This document shows, one piece after another, positions 10,660 through 19,681 of a stretch of 64,000 nucleotides of DNA. The notes under the pieces are model-generated. The model was not told where the DNA came from. It did not search any database and saw nothing but the letters and a program-made list of their open reading frames with translations. The stretch's first letter is position 1; every line of letters begins with the position of its first letter. Origin of the DNA: Candidatus Sabulitectum silens (GTDB taxonomy: Bacteria; Fermentibacterota; Fermentibacteria; Fermentibacterales; JCC-6); the NCBI GenBank assembly GCA_001875255.1, contig MJAN01000004.1:124001-188000 (forward strand), read 5' to 3'. The position numbers were made by a program, and so were the translations under genes.

Positions 10660-11337
10660 GGTGCCTGTAGGGGGACGCCGCCAGGGCAGGTACTATCAGT
10701 CTGGTATAGACGAACCTCCAGAGAAGGCCTACGAAAAGGATGAATGCAAGCCCCCGAAATGGTTTCTATGGTTAGCCAGTTGAACAGACCGTGGGCAACC
10801 ATGGAGACAGACAGCCCCCGGCAACCAGAAGGACCGGCCCTAAACCCTTCCTTCCCGCGGCATGGCCCAACGCGGCGCCGAAGAAAGAAGAGAACAGGGC
10901 GTGGCCGGGAACGCTGAATACCGACCGGGCGAGAAGGGTGTAAACACCCATACCGGAGCCTCCGTCGTTCCACTGGGATACAACGTAGAAGGCGTTCTCG
11001 CAGGCGGCGAAACCAAGGGCCGCCGAAGCGGCATATACGATCCCGTCGATGGGCTCGCTGAAGTTCCTGTTCCTGAACACGGTCCAGAACACTATGAGGA
11101 ACTTCCCGGTTTCCTCCACCAGAGGGCCCATATCACCGCCGAGTACTTTGCCGGTCCCCAGGGATAGGGAAGTCCGTGGAAGGCGGTTCCCAGTGCAACG
11201 GCGTACATGACACCCAGAAAGAAGGTTCTGAAAACCAGCTTCGTCGGCTCGGGTTCGTATCGATCCGCGGAGTGGAAATACCATAGCCAGCCAACCGCGG
11301 GAAGAATGGAGACAACGACGATGAGAAGGAACTGCAT
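10646..11337 (-). CDS. PrsW-family intramembrane metalloprotease (frameshifted)
   Basis: About 230 aa across three frames. It shows the family marks: LVEETGKFL (EExxK), a helix with FAACENAFYV, GHALFSSFFGAALG and a last-helix AHGLFNW, which together supply the Glu/His residues of the abortive-infection/CAAX/PrsW-type membrane proteases (M82). The N-terminus is a transmembrane helix, followed by the DRYEPEP segment typical of PrsW. In Bacillus, PrsW cleaves an anti-sigma factor; here no anti-sigma gene is adjacent, so the substrate is unknown. Frame changes lie near 11120 and 10780. ATG at 11337 is preceded by AAGGGG. Confidence 0.78.
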
Positions 11338-11353
11338 ATTTTCCCCTTTTGGG

Positions 11354-13200
11354 TTACCTTGCCATCAGATCAGCAACGAACCTTCCGAACTCCACCGGAT
11401 CACCGGGTTTCGAACCGGACAGCACCCGGGCGAGCTCCAGGACCATCTCAACCCTTCTGCGGTATTCATCCTTTGAGCCTTCGGCGGTCTTGAGCTCCTC
11501 GAGGGAGGTTATGAGGGGATGGGCCGGGTTCAGTTCAAGAACCTTCTTCTCCCCGGGCTCATCCTGATTCATGGCCCGCATCATCATGCGCATCATTTCC
11601 CCCGGGTCATCCTGTGCTGAGACCAGAAGACAGGGGGTCCCCCGAAGCCGGGGGGAGAACCTCACGCCGGAAACCCTGTCGGACAGTATTTCCCTTATGC
11701 TGCCGATCAGATCTCCGTGTTCCTTTTCCGCCCTGGCCCTGGAATCCTTCTCCTCCTGGGTCATATTCTTCTCAGTGGCCTCACTGGCCAGGTTGACCAG
11801 CTTTCTCCCCCTGAATTCCATGAGGGACTCGATGGCAAGCAGGTCCACAGGACCATGCAGCAGAAGGACATCCCCGCCCGGGGCTGATTCAAGGTAGGGA
11901 GAACGCCTGAGTTCCTGGAGAGAGCTTCCCCCCAGATAGCTTATGGTGCCGTCCTCCGGCAGTTTCTCGCAGATGGAGACCAGGGAAACGGGCTCCTCGG
12001 AACCGCTGGTATCGAAGAGAAGCAGGGAAGCCAGTTCCTCACGCCTCTGGAGATCGGAGTAGACCCCCTCTTTTATGAAATCGCCGTACTCCCGGAAGAA
12101 TTTGCGGTACAGCTCGGTGTCCTCCTCCATCATTTCGCTGAAATGATCTATGAGCTTCCTTGTGAGAACCTTGCTGATGGTCCTGAGAACCCTGTCCTGC
12201 TGAAGCATCTCCCTGGATACGTTAAGGGATATGTCCGGGCTTTCCACCACACCACGGAGGAAGTGGAGATACTGGGGAAGTATCTTGTCCGCCCTCTCCA
12301 TTATCATGACCTTCCTGGAGAAGAGGCTCAGTCCGGGGCGCCTGTCCGGGATCATCATGTCCATTCCCCGGTTTGAGGGCAAGAATACCAGGGCGTGGAA
12401 CTCGGTGACCCCCTCGCCGTGGTACCAGAATCGGTCCATGGGTTCCGAGTGGTCGTGGGTCAGATGGGAATAGAAGGCGGTGTACTCCTCCTCTTCCACA
12501 TCTTCGGGACTTCTGAGCCACACCGGTGTTCCGGTGTTGATCTGCTTACGGGTTTCCCCGCCGTCTTCGTCTTTCCCGATGAGGTAAACAGGGTTGCTGA
12601 CGAAGTCGGAATAGTGTTTTATGAGGGACTCCAGCTTCCAGGGCTGCAGATACTCCCCGGCGTCATCCTTTATCCTCAGTACGATGGAGGTCCCCACGGG
12701 GAGATCCTCGGTGGGCTGGATGGTATAGTTCTCGCTTCCGCTGCTCTTCCATATCCAGCACTGGTCCTCGCCGGCCCTTCGTGTCTTCACAGTTACCTCT
12801 TCGGAAACCATGAATGCCGAATAGAAACCCACCCCGAACTGACCGATGAGCTCCGGGCGGCCGGAACTCACCGTGATCTCCTCGAGGAACTTGAGGGTTC
12901 CCGAGGAGGCCACCGTTCCCAGGTTGGCCTTGAGCTCTTCTTCGTTCATTCCCACGCCGTTGTCGGAAACCGTAAGGGTTCCAGCCTCTTCATCGGGTAT
13001 TATCAGGATCTCAGGCGAATAGCCTCGACTGTGAGGTCGGGGTCGTCCAGGGCAAGGTATCTCAGTCTGTCAATTGCGTCGGAGGCGTTGGATACAAGCT
13101 CCCTGAGAAAAATGTCGCTGTTCGAATAAAGGCTGTTGATAACAAGATCGAGAACCCTTCTGGTCTCCGCCTTGAACTTCAGTTTTTTCTGCATAGTCAT
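11354..13200 (-). CDS. htpG: Molecular chaperone HtpG (Hsp90 family, frameshifted)
   Basis: About 615 aa in two frames. The GHKL ATPase domain shows [14 protein letters not shown] (Mg/ATP Asn and Asp), VGMNEEEL, and [14 protein letters not shown] (the lid and glycine-rich loop). The middle domain carries [12 protein letters not shown] with the conserved Arg. HtpG is an ATP-driven chaperone for late folding of client proteins. The frame break is near 12955-13010. ATG at 13200 is preceded by GGGGAG. It sits in the minus-strand run, 9 nt after the alkaline-phosphatase-like gene. Confidence 0.94.
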
Positions 13201-13209
13201 CGTTCTCCC

Positions 13210-14118
13210 CTAGCGCAGTTTTCCTTCCAGGAACGGAACCTGGAATACCTTTTCTGAATAGATGGGGCCATGCCCGAAGTATCCGTCCTCACCAAAAAGC
13301 TCCCCGTGATCAGCGGTAACGGTGATCCATGTATTCCGGGGAACAATATCGAAAAGCCTCTGAAAAACCCCGTCGAGATACTTGACGGTGTCCACCTGTC
13401 TGGCCCTCAGCATGTCCATTTCCTTCCCGTCGAAAAAGCGGCTTCCCGATGTGCTCTCCTCTATGCACCCGTCCACTATGTTATCGTCGAGATGCTTGAA
13501 AACGCCGTGAACACCGCTTATCCTGGGCCATTCGTTCCGGGCCTCGGTGGGTCTTGCGTAGGGGTAGTGGGTCTCTCCGACATTGAGAAGATAGAAACTG
13601 GGTCTGTCTTCGGGGAAGGTCATCAGGTCCAGCATGGCGTTCATGTCGTTGTGCTTGTCCATCAGTCTGTAGGTATCGAACCCCCGGTTCACCGGGGTCA
13701 TGCTGTTCAGAACGGGAAGGGAAACCATGGCATGGGTCCTGTAGCCCATGGTTCTCTGAAGGAAGTCCGGAAGCCAGAGCCTGGGGACAAGGCTTTTGAA
13801 CTCTATGTTGCTGGCGCCCAGCCTTTCATTGTATCTGATAAAATCGTGCTTGTAGTACTCGCTGGCGAAAACGCCCGAGGGAGATGAATGGGGCATCAGC
13901 CCCATCAGTAGATTGTAGTGGGAGGGAGCGGTCCAGCTGGCATAGCTGTACCTGGCCTCGGTCTGGCCCAGCTTCATTATGGTCTTTGGGGCCGCCTCCA
14001 TGAAGGTGTCGTACCTGCAGCTGTCCAGGATCACCACGATAAAATTGTTCATGCCTTCGAAGGGAGGATCGGTCCTGACGAGCCCGGTCCGCTTCCTCTT
14101 TCTGGAAAATAGCTTCAA
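13210..14118 (-). CDS. Alkaline-phosphatase-superfamily (sulfatase-like) hydrolase
   Basis: An intact frame of 302 aa. VILDSCRYDTF is the first metal-binding Asp segment of the sulfatase/alkaline phosphatase fold, SWTAPSH occupies the place of the sulfatase CxPSR motif, and TADHGELFGEDGYFGHG is the C-terminal metal site (D-H plus a second His). Thr replaces the Cys/Ser that would be converted to formylglycine, so a phosphatase or phosphotransferase is more likely than a sulfatase. There is no signal peptide or membrane anchor, unlike LtaS/EptA. TTG start at 14118 follows GGAG. It is downstream of the Mla-type genes. Confidence 0.78.
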   Translation of the reverse strand: MKLFSRKRKRTGLVRTDPPFEGMNNFIVVILDSCRYDTFMEAAPKTIMKLGQTEARYSYASWTAPSHYNLLMGLMPHSSPSGVFASEYYKHDFIRYNERLGASNIEFKSLVPRLWLPDFLQRTMGYRTHAMVSLPVLNSMTPVNRGFDTYRLMDKHNDMNAMLDLMTFPEDRPSFYLLNVGETHYPYARPTEARNEWPRISGVHGVFKHLDDNIVDGCIEESTSGSRFFDGKEMDMLRARQVDTVKYLDGVFQRLFDIVPRNTWITVTADHGELFGEDGYFGHGPIYSEKVFQVPFLEGKLR

Positions 14119-14133
14119 ATTGAACTCCGTTCA

Positions 14134-14749
14134 TCAGTTGGGAAGATGTGAATAGAGATCGGCCCTCACCTGCTCCGACCACATCCTGGAGAGTTTTGAA
14201 AGTGTCTGGGCCAACTCCCTGAAACCAGGTGCGGAAAGACCTTCGGAGTAATAGTAGTTCTTCTGAAAAATAAACTTCCGAACCCCTGCTTCCCATGAGG
14301 GTTACATCGACGTCGAATACCGCTGTCCAGGTGGTGCTGTCCTCCTGAACGGCACCGAACTGCCTCACATAGCCCTCCACCGTAACGATCTCGTTGACGC
14401 TGGCAGCGGTTCTGAAAACCGCTGGAAAGCCGCCGGCGGACTGAATATCCCTGGCAAGCATTTCGCCGAGCATGGCCCCGGGCCTTGCCACCCATCTGTT
14501 GTCACTGCTTTCCCTTATGGAGCCGTCGGCCCGTTCCAGGACCATACCGGAAAGCTGGTAGCTCCCTGCGCCTTCGAAATCCCTGACCCGGACGGGGCAG
14601 CTGAATGTGCGGGATATCCTGGCATCGGGGGCTTCCCACCGCAGAAGCCACTGGTAGGAGGGGCCGGTTTCTCCTGTTCCAAGGGGAACGTTCACCGTGA
14701 TGCATCCTGCAGACATCAAAATTGCGGTAATCGCCAGTTTCAGTTTCAT
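14134..14749 (-). CDS. ABC-transport auxiliary lipoprotein (PqiC/ABC_trans_aux-like, frameshifted)
   Basis: A lipoprotein of about 204 aa: the signal peptide ends in LMSAGC, giving an acylated Cys near residue 16. The body contains DNRWVARPGAMLGEMLARDI, the conserved WxxxPxxml segment of the ABC-type transport auxiliary component family that accompanies MCE systems. Its ATG overlaps the stop of the MlaD-like gene by 4 nt (ATGA), so it belongs to the same transport system. The partner would act at the outer membrane in phospholipid trafficking. A frame change near 14260-14280 affects the C-terminus; the corrected frame stops at 14134. Confidence 0.75.
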
Positions 14750-15626
14750 TGCCAGAAATCCTCTCCGCTGTCGCCGGGGGATATTCCCTCCAGCAGCCTG
14801 TTCAGTCTGGGCATGAACACACTGAACTCGTGAAGGATAACGCCGGTGTCATCGAAGGTGTCCTGAAGGTCGTCCGCCAGGTACCCCAGAATGGCCGAGA
14901 GTTCAGAGAGCTTTTCGGTGATTGGTAGAAGTCGTCAACCAGGGGATCGACACTACCCTTCACCTCCCTTACGGCCAGCGTCAGTTCCATTCCCAGTTCG
15001 TTGTACGTGATCAGTAGCCTGTCTATGTTTGCCATTGTGTTTGCCATCCGGCAGCCCAGGGAGTCGTACTCGATGCCCTCGAGGATCCGGTTGATACGGG
15101 TCAGGGCAAGGATGGCCTGGTCGTTCAGGTTCTTGGCATCCACCTGTTCCAGTATCTCAAAGATCCTGTTCAGACCGGTGGTCACCGACTGAACCGTTCC
15201 GGACTGTACCGGGATCACCGACAAGTCGGACTGGAAGGAAAGTTGATCGGCGGTCCACAGCCTTGGAATGGAATCGGGTATACTCTCGAGGTTGACATTT
15301 CTCAGGCCTGTTATGCCGGTTATGTTCAGGGAGGCGACTATTGTTTCATCCACGACGAACTTCTCGTCCTCGATCTTCATGACCACCTTTACCAGCCTGC
15401 CGTCCGGAGCTATCTCGATGGATGTGACGGAACCCACCGGGACGCCGTTGTAGTTCACCGAGCTTCCAACGTTCAGCCCGCCGACGCTCCAGCCGAAGTA
15501 ACAGGCGTAGCTGGTGCTCTCGGGGCTTCTGAAACCACCGGCGAGCCAGAAGATGGAAGCGATGAAAAGGCCCATTATCACAACGAAAAAGATTCCCAGC
15601 CGCAATCTGTTAGCCCTGAGTGCCAT
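14746..15626 (-). CDS. mlaD: MlaD/MCE-domain substrate-binding protein (frameshifted)
   Basis: About 293 aa with one N-terminal transmembrane anchor (LGIFFVVIMGLFIASIFWLA) and a single MCE domain beginning around residue 38: GGLNVGSSVNYNGVPVGSV is the MCE signature. The region after about residue 150 is predicted to be helical and may form a multimeric channel, as in other MCE proteins. MlaD binds phospholipid in the periplasm and feeds the MlaFE transporter. A frame change lies near 14925. It starts 2 nt after the mlaF stop and overlaps the lipoprotein gene by 4 nt. Confidence 0.88.
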
Positions 15627-15628
15627 GG

Positions 15629-16378
15629 CTAGTCTCCTGTCTTTCTTCCAAAAAAGTCCCGGACCCTCTGGTCGGTGGACTCCCCGGCCAGGGCACGGGC
15701 CTTGCCCGTTGCGATGATCCCCTTCTCTTCCGGGTCAAGCATAACCACTCTGTCCGATATGGCAAATATGCTGTCCAGCTCGTGTGTAACGATTATAACC
15801 GTTGTTCCAAGGCTTTTGTTAACTGATACTATGGTCCTGTCGAGTTCCGCGCTGGTGACGGGGTCGAGGCCCGCCGAAGGCTCGTCAAAGAACAGGACCT
15901 CCGGGTCAAGGGCCATGGCCCTGGCCAGAGCTGCCCTCTTCTGCATTCCTCCAGAAATTTCCAGGGGGTTTTCATAGGCGGCGTGGATAAGCCCCACCAT
16001 CTCCAGTTTGCTCATGGCCACGTCGGTCATTTCGGGCCTTGTAAGACCGGTGAACTCCGCAAGGGGAAGCATCACGTTCTCCAGAACTGTCAGGTTGCCC
16101 ATGAGGGCACCGGACTGAAAGAGGACTCCCCAGCGGCTCCTTGCCGCGGACAATATTGACTTATCCTCCCATATATCCATGCCGTCGAACAATATCCTGC
16201 CCTCCATGGGTCTCATTAGCCCAACAAGGTATCGCATTATGGTCGATTTTCCGCAGCCGCTTTTGCCGACTATCACAAGGACCTCGCCGGTGAAAACGTC
16301 CATGCTGACGTTTTTCAGGACGATCTCCTCCTCGTATCCTCCGGTGAGGGAGTCCACATGGATGATCCTTTCTTTCAT
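15629..16378 (-). CDS. mlaF: MlaF-type ABC transporter ATP-binding protein
   Basis: Intact, 249 aa. Walker A is VGKSGCGKST, the signature motif is ISGGMQKRAALARA (the M-Q-K-R variant common in MlaF), Walker B is VLFFDEPSAGLDP, and a switch His lies in VTHELDS. It powers inner-membrane lipid transport with MlaE. The start overlaps the mlaE stop by 4 nt. The C-terminal ~20 residues (STDQRVRDFFGR) resemble the usual MlaF tail. Confidence 0.93.
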   Translation of the reverse strand: MKERIIHVDSLTGGYEEEIVLKNVSMDVFTGEVLVIVGKSGCGKSTIMRYLVGLMRPMEGRILFDGMDIWEDKSILSAARSRWGVLFQSGALMGNLTVLENVMLPLAEFTGLTRPEMTDVAMSKLEMVGLIHAAYENPLEISGGMQKRAALARAMALDPEVLFFDEPSAGLDPVTSAELDRTIVSVNKSLGTTVIIVTHELDSIFAISDRVVMLDPEEKGIIATGKARALAGESTDQRVRDFFGRKTGD

Positions 16379-17471
16379 AATGACAGCCCCGGTCTGAGAT
16401 GAACGAAAACAAGTGACAAAAGAGCATCGGTGAGTATCACCAGGAAAATGCTCACCACAACCGCCGAAGTGGTGGCTTTACCCACAGCGGCTGGTCCTCC
16501 CCGTACCCTCATTCCCATGTATGAACCGGTTATGGAGATTATCGCCGAATAGAAAACACTCTTGATTATTCCCCAGTACAGGTCAAACGGGATCAGCGCT
16601 TTCCGTGCCTCGGCGATGTACACCTCGGGGGGCATGTCAAGGAACATTCCCCCGGCGGCCAGACCGCCGGCCATTCCCGAAAAGTTCGCGATGGTAACGA
16701 GGAGGGGCATTACCAGGAACAGGGCGATCATTTTGGGAGTAACGATGTATCCATGGATGTTGAATCCCATGACCTCAAGGGCATCGATCTCCTGTCTTAC
16801 CTTCATGGTTCCTATTTCCGCTGCGAAGGCAGAACCGGACCGTCCGGCAACCAGCACGGCGGTCATCATCGGGCCGATCTCCCAGCAGATGCTGTAGGCA
16901 AGCAGGGCAGGCATGAAGAGCTCGGCTCCGACCTGGCGCATCTGATAACCTGCCTGGTATCCAAGAACGACACCCATCAGCCAGTTGAGCGTAACTATGA
17001 TGGGTACCGCCATAACACCGGTCTGTTCCATGTAATAAGCGGTGATGGAACCCCTGAACCTGGAGGAGAAAAGGGCCCGGAATGCATTGGTGGTAAAGAC
17101 GAAGAGGCCGGAGATTGTGGACCATGACTCCGCAACGCTGTCGCCAATATCGGCGAAGTGATACTTGATGGTCTTTTTGGACCTGAAGGGCGGTGGAGTT
17201 TTATCGATCTCCTCGAACCTGTCAAAAAGCGATTCTATATCCGAATTGGCGTTGTTGATCTGAACCCGTTTTCCCCGTCTGAGTCTGTTCTGATGGAAGG
17301 ACCACACCCTGGCTGCGATTCCCGTATCCAGCTTTCACATTCGCCGAAATCCAGCACCGCCATCCTTAAAGGTAGTTCGGCCAGCTTCCCCGTAACCATG
17401 GACAGATCCTTGACACTGAACCTTCCGATGAAGTAAGCCGTTCTGTCCCTAATCTCTATGCTGCAGTCCAA
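16375..17471 (-). CDS. mlaE: MlaE-type permease with N-terminal STAS domain (frameshifted)
   Basis: About 365 aa. Residues 1-60 look like a STAS domain (LRMAVLDFGECESW matches the xxxLDfs segment), and the rest is an MlaE permease with 5-6 hydrophobic segments, including GPMMTAVLVAGRSGSAFAAEIGTM, the highly conserved coupling-helix region. In Proteobacteria the STAS function is a separate protein (MlaB); a STAS-MlaE fusion is known in other phyla. A frame change near 17320 separates the two parts; I read them as one gene. The TTG start at 17471 is weakly supported. It is the first gene of the transport cassette. Confidence 0.82.
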
Positions 17472-17499
17472 CTTGTATTCAACCCCCCGGGAATCTCCC

Positions 17500-17528
17500 C
17501 GTGTTTTTTGTGAATGTTTTAATATAAT
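17500..17528 (+). promoter_or_regulatory. Promoter candidate ahead of the 45-aa ORF
   Basis: A perfect TATAAT lies at 17523-17528 in an A/T-rich stretch (GTTTTAATATAATG). The -35 region at 17500-17506 is poor (CGTGTT). The start of the small ORF is 42 nt downstream. The mlaE start lies 52 nt upstream on the other strand, so this is a divergent region. Confidence 0.5.
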
Positions 17529-17569
17529 GCAAATGGGTTCTGTTTTCCCGTAATTTCAGGAGGTGGGTC

Positions 17570-17707
17570 ATGGGTACTATCGTATTCCTTATTCTCAGGT
17601 TCGTGTTCAGCATTAACAACTACGGAGATGGCCAGACCCTGGCTACCCTTGTATCTCTGGATACCATTGCCCTGATGCTTCTGCTTCACTACAAGAAACG
17701 GAGCTGA
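17570..17707 (+). CDS. Small hydrophobic protein, 45 aa, function unknown
   Basis: ATG at 17570 follows a strong Shine-Dalgarno, AGGAGGTG, with ideal spacing, and a perfect TATAAT lies about 45 nt upstream. The product begins MGTIVFLILRFVFS and ends LLLHYKKRS: a hydrophobic N-terminal stretch, a polar NNYGDGQT turn, then a second hydrophobic stretch (LATLVSLDTIALMLLL) and a basic tail. This would suit a two-segment or hairpin membrane peptide. I do not recognise a family. The promoter and ribosome site argue that it is translated. Confidence 0.6.
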   Translation: MGTIVFLILRFVFSINNYGDGQTLATLVSLDTIALMLLLHYKKRS

Positions 17708-18080
17708 AAGAAAGGGGAATGGCAGACATTCTGAAGGGGCGGGCTCGCTTTCGGATCTATGAAGTTCATAATTTCATGTTTACGCATCTTCATATATTAT
17801 GAGTTTACATAGTAATCCGCCCATGCCCGCCCGGGCCGTCTGTTTCTAATCACTTACCCTGAGATATGTTAGGGTATACAGCACCCCTTCTTCGACCCAT
17901 GTGACTTCCCTTTTTGTTAACTAACCTGGAACATCTATCCTTTATTATTGTGCAGCTTCCTGTTACAGTATCAGCCATAACCCGTCACTGAAATATTCCC
18001 TGCCACCTTGTTTTTATCGTTTACTGGTCCTGTAGAGCTCCCGGTGTGGTTTCCCGATTCAAGAGCTTTATATTCCCTTC
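17708..18080. other. Intergenic region, no gene seen
   Basis: About 370 nt of lower G+C content with stop codons in all frames. It contains short A/T-rich tracts (for example around 17780-17810) and a CCCGCCCGGGC block at 17826-17836. I see no tRNA, convincing terminator or ORF. A promoter for the HAD gene probably lies in the last 100 nt, but no clear hexamers stand out. Confidence 0.5.
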
Positions 18081-18799
18081 ATGGATAAGCACAGCATAAT
18101 GAAACTGAGAAGATCGGAACTCTGGATATTCGATGCCGACGATACCCTCTGGGAAAGCGCACTGTACTTCCGGCGCGCGAGGAGGATTTCGTGGCACTCA
18201 TGCAGAGTCTGGGGTTCGACCCTGAAGGAATCAGGGAGGAAGTCCACTTAAAGGACATCGAAAGGCTCTCCGTTACCGGCTACGGAGCCCGACCATACAT
18301 GGATACCCTAAGCAACATCGCCAGGGAAAAGCTAACGGAACTAACGCCATATGTTCTTGATAGTCTTGAATATATATCAAATTGTCTCCTCCGTCATCCC
18401 CTTGTTCTGCTTCCCGGAGTTCTGAAAACACTGGGCAGAATGCACGCCGCAGGAAAACAGATGCTTGTATATACAATGGGAGAGGCAGACCACCAGAAAG
18501 ACAAGTTCTCAAGGTCGGGAATAGCCGGCCTCTTCCGTGGGATAAGGGTGGTTCCCGTAAAAACCGAAGAAACCATGAAGGAACTGCTGGCTGGCTCAGG
18601 CATTCGACCTGACATGGCCTGCATGATTGGAAACAGCCCGAGGTCCGACATTAATCCAGCCATCGGATGCGGTGTTAACGCTCTCTATCTGAAGCGTGCG
18701 CTGACATGGCAGGCTGAGCAGACTGAGTTTGCCGAACCCGGACTTGTTACAACCGTGACCTGCATTTCGGAGATCCTGCCCCTGGCCGGAGTGGAATGA
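18081..18799 (+). CDS. HAD-superfamily hydrolase (frameshifted)
   Basis: About 239 aa. LWIFDADDTLWE is HAD motif I (the DxDxT nucleophile loop), YTMGEADHQ around residue 130 fits motif II, VPVKTEE supplies the motif III Lys, and MIGNSPRSDINPA is motif IV. The cap is helical (class C1). It is probably a cytosolic phosphatase on a small phosphorylated metabolite. The ATG at 18081 lies in a different frame from the body of the protein; one base is missing near 18175, after CGGCGCGC. An ATG at 18100 is an alternative start. Confidence 0.8.
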
Positions 18800-18850
18800 T
18801 AGGGTCACAGCGGCTCTATACAGGCTGCGTTGACAATTCTGGAGGAAACG

Positions 18851-19672
18851 ATGAACCTTATCGATGCACTGAGCACGGACACAATTTCAGCGAACATTTC
18901 AATCGGCAGCAAGGAAGAGTTACTATCCGCCATCGCCGACATCGCCTGCGGCAGCGAAAACCTGGCAACGGTGGACAGGGAAAAGGTACGTGAAGCTCTT
19001 CTGGCCAGGGAAGAACTTGCATCCACAGGCCTTGGTAGCGGAGTGGCGGTTCCCCACTGCAGGCTTCCCGGTATCCCATCGATCACCATGGGCCTGGTTA
19101 CCACCTCCAGGAAGATAGATTTCCATGCGGCTGATAATGAAAAGGCCGATATCTTCCCCTTCGTTATAGGCCCGGACAGCAACCCTAAACTCCACCTGAA
19201 AGCCCTTTCCGGCATTTCCAGGGTCCTTCGGAACCCCGTAACCAGGAAGGCCGTAAGGGGAGCCGGAACCGCCGAGGATATCCTCCAGCTGATTCTGGAT
19301 GCCGCGGGAGAGGGCCTGGCTCAACCCCTTCCCGAGCCTCTCTGCGCCATGAAGATGCTGCATGTTTTCGTTGGGAACGAAACCCAGTTCAATGACATCC
19401 TTCAGGTGTTCGCCTCGGGGGACTATACAGGTGCCATGGTGGTGGAAGCCCATGAGTCAACGGAATACCTGTCCAGCATGCCGGTGTTCGCCGGTTTCTG
19501 GAACAGCGAGCTCAGCTCCTTCAACCGCATCATCATAGCCGTGGTGAAGGATTCACTGGTCAATCAGACAATAAGGCAGATCGAGTATGTCTCCGGGGAT
19601 CTTGCCGGGCAGAACGAGGTAATGATAACGGTTTCGGACCTGCACCACGCCCTGGGCTCCCTGGATTTTTAG
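18851..19672 (+). CDS. PTS EIIA type-2 domain fused to a PII-like C-terminal domain
   Basis: Intact, about 274 aa. ATG at 18851 follows GGAGGAAACG. Residues ~1-145 are a fructose/nitrogen-type EIIA domain with the phospho-accepting His in LGSGVAVPHCRLPGI. Residues ~165-270 form a second domain starting MKMLHVFVGNETQFNDIL with an alternating beta-alpha pattern that looks like a PII/CutA-type ferredoxin fold. It is 9 nt upstream of a CPA2 antiporter gene, so it is probably a soluble regulator of that antiporter rather than a sugar-transport component. No EI, HPr or EIIB/C genes are in the window. Confidence 0.75.
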   Translation: MNLIDALSTDTISANISIGSKEELLSAIADIACGSENLATVDREKVREALLAREELASTGLGSGVAVPHCRLPGIPSITMGLVTTSRKIDFHAADNEKADIFPFVIGPDSNPKLHLKALSGISRVLRNPVTRKAVRGAGTAEDILQLILDAAGEGLAQPLPEPLCAMKMLHVFVGNETQFNDILQVFASGDYTGAMVVEAHESTEYLSSMPVFAGFWNSELSSFNRIIIAVVKDSLVNQTIRQIEYVSGDLAGQNEVMITVSDLHHALGSLDF

Positions 19673-19681
19673 GGTATCATC

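Noticed and set aside
16375-17471. Separate MlaB-like STAS protein gene
   Set aside because: The STAS part and permease are adjacent in different frames with no stop-start pair or ribosome site between them, so a single frameshifted fusion is simpler.
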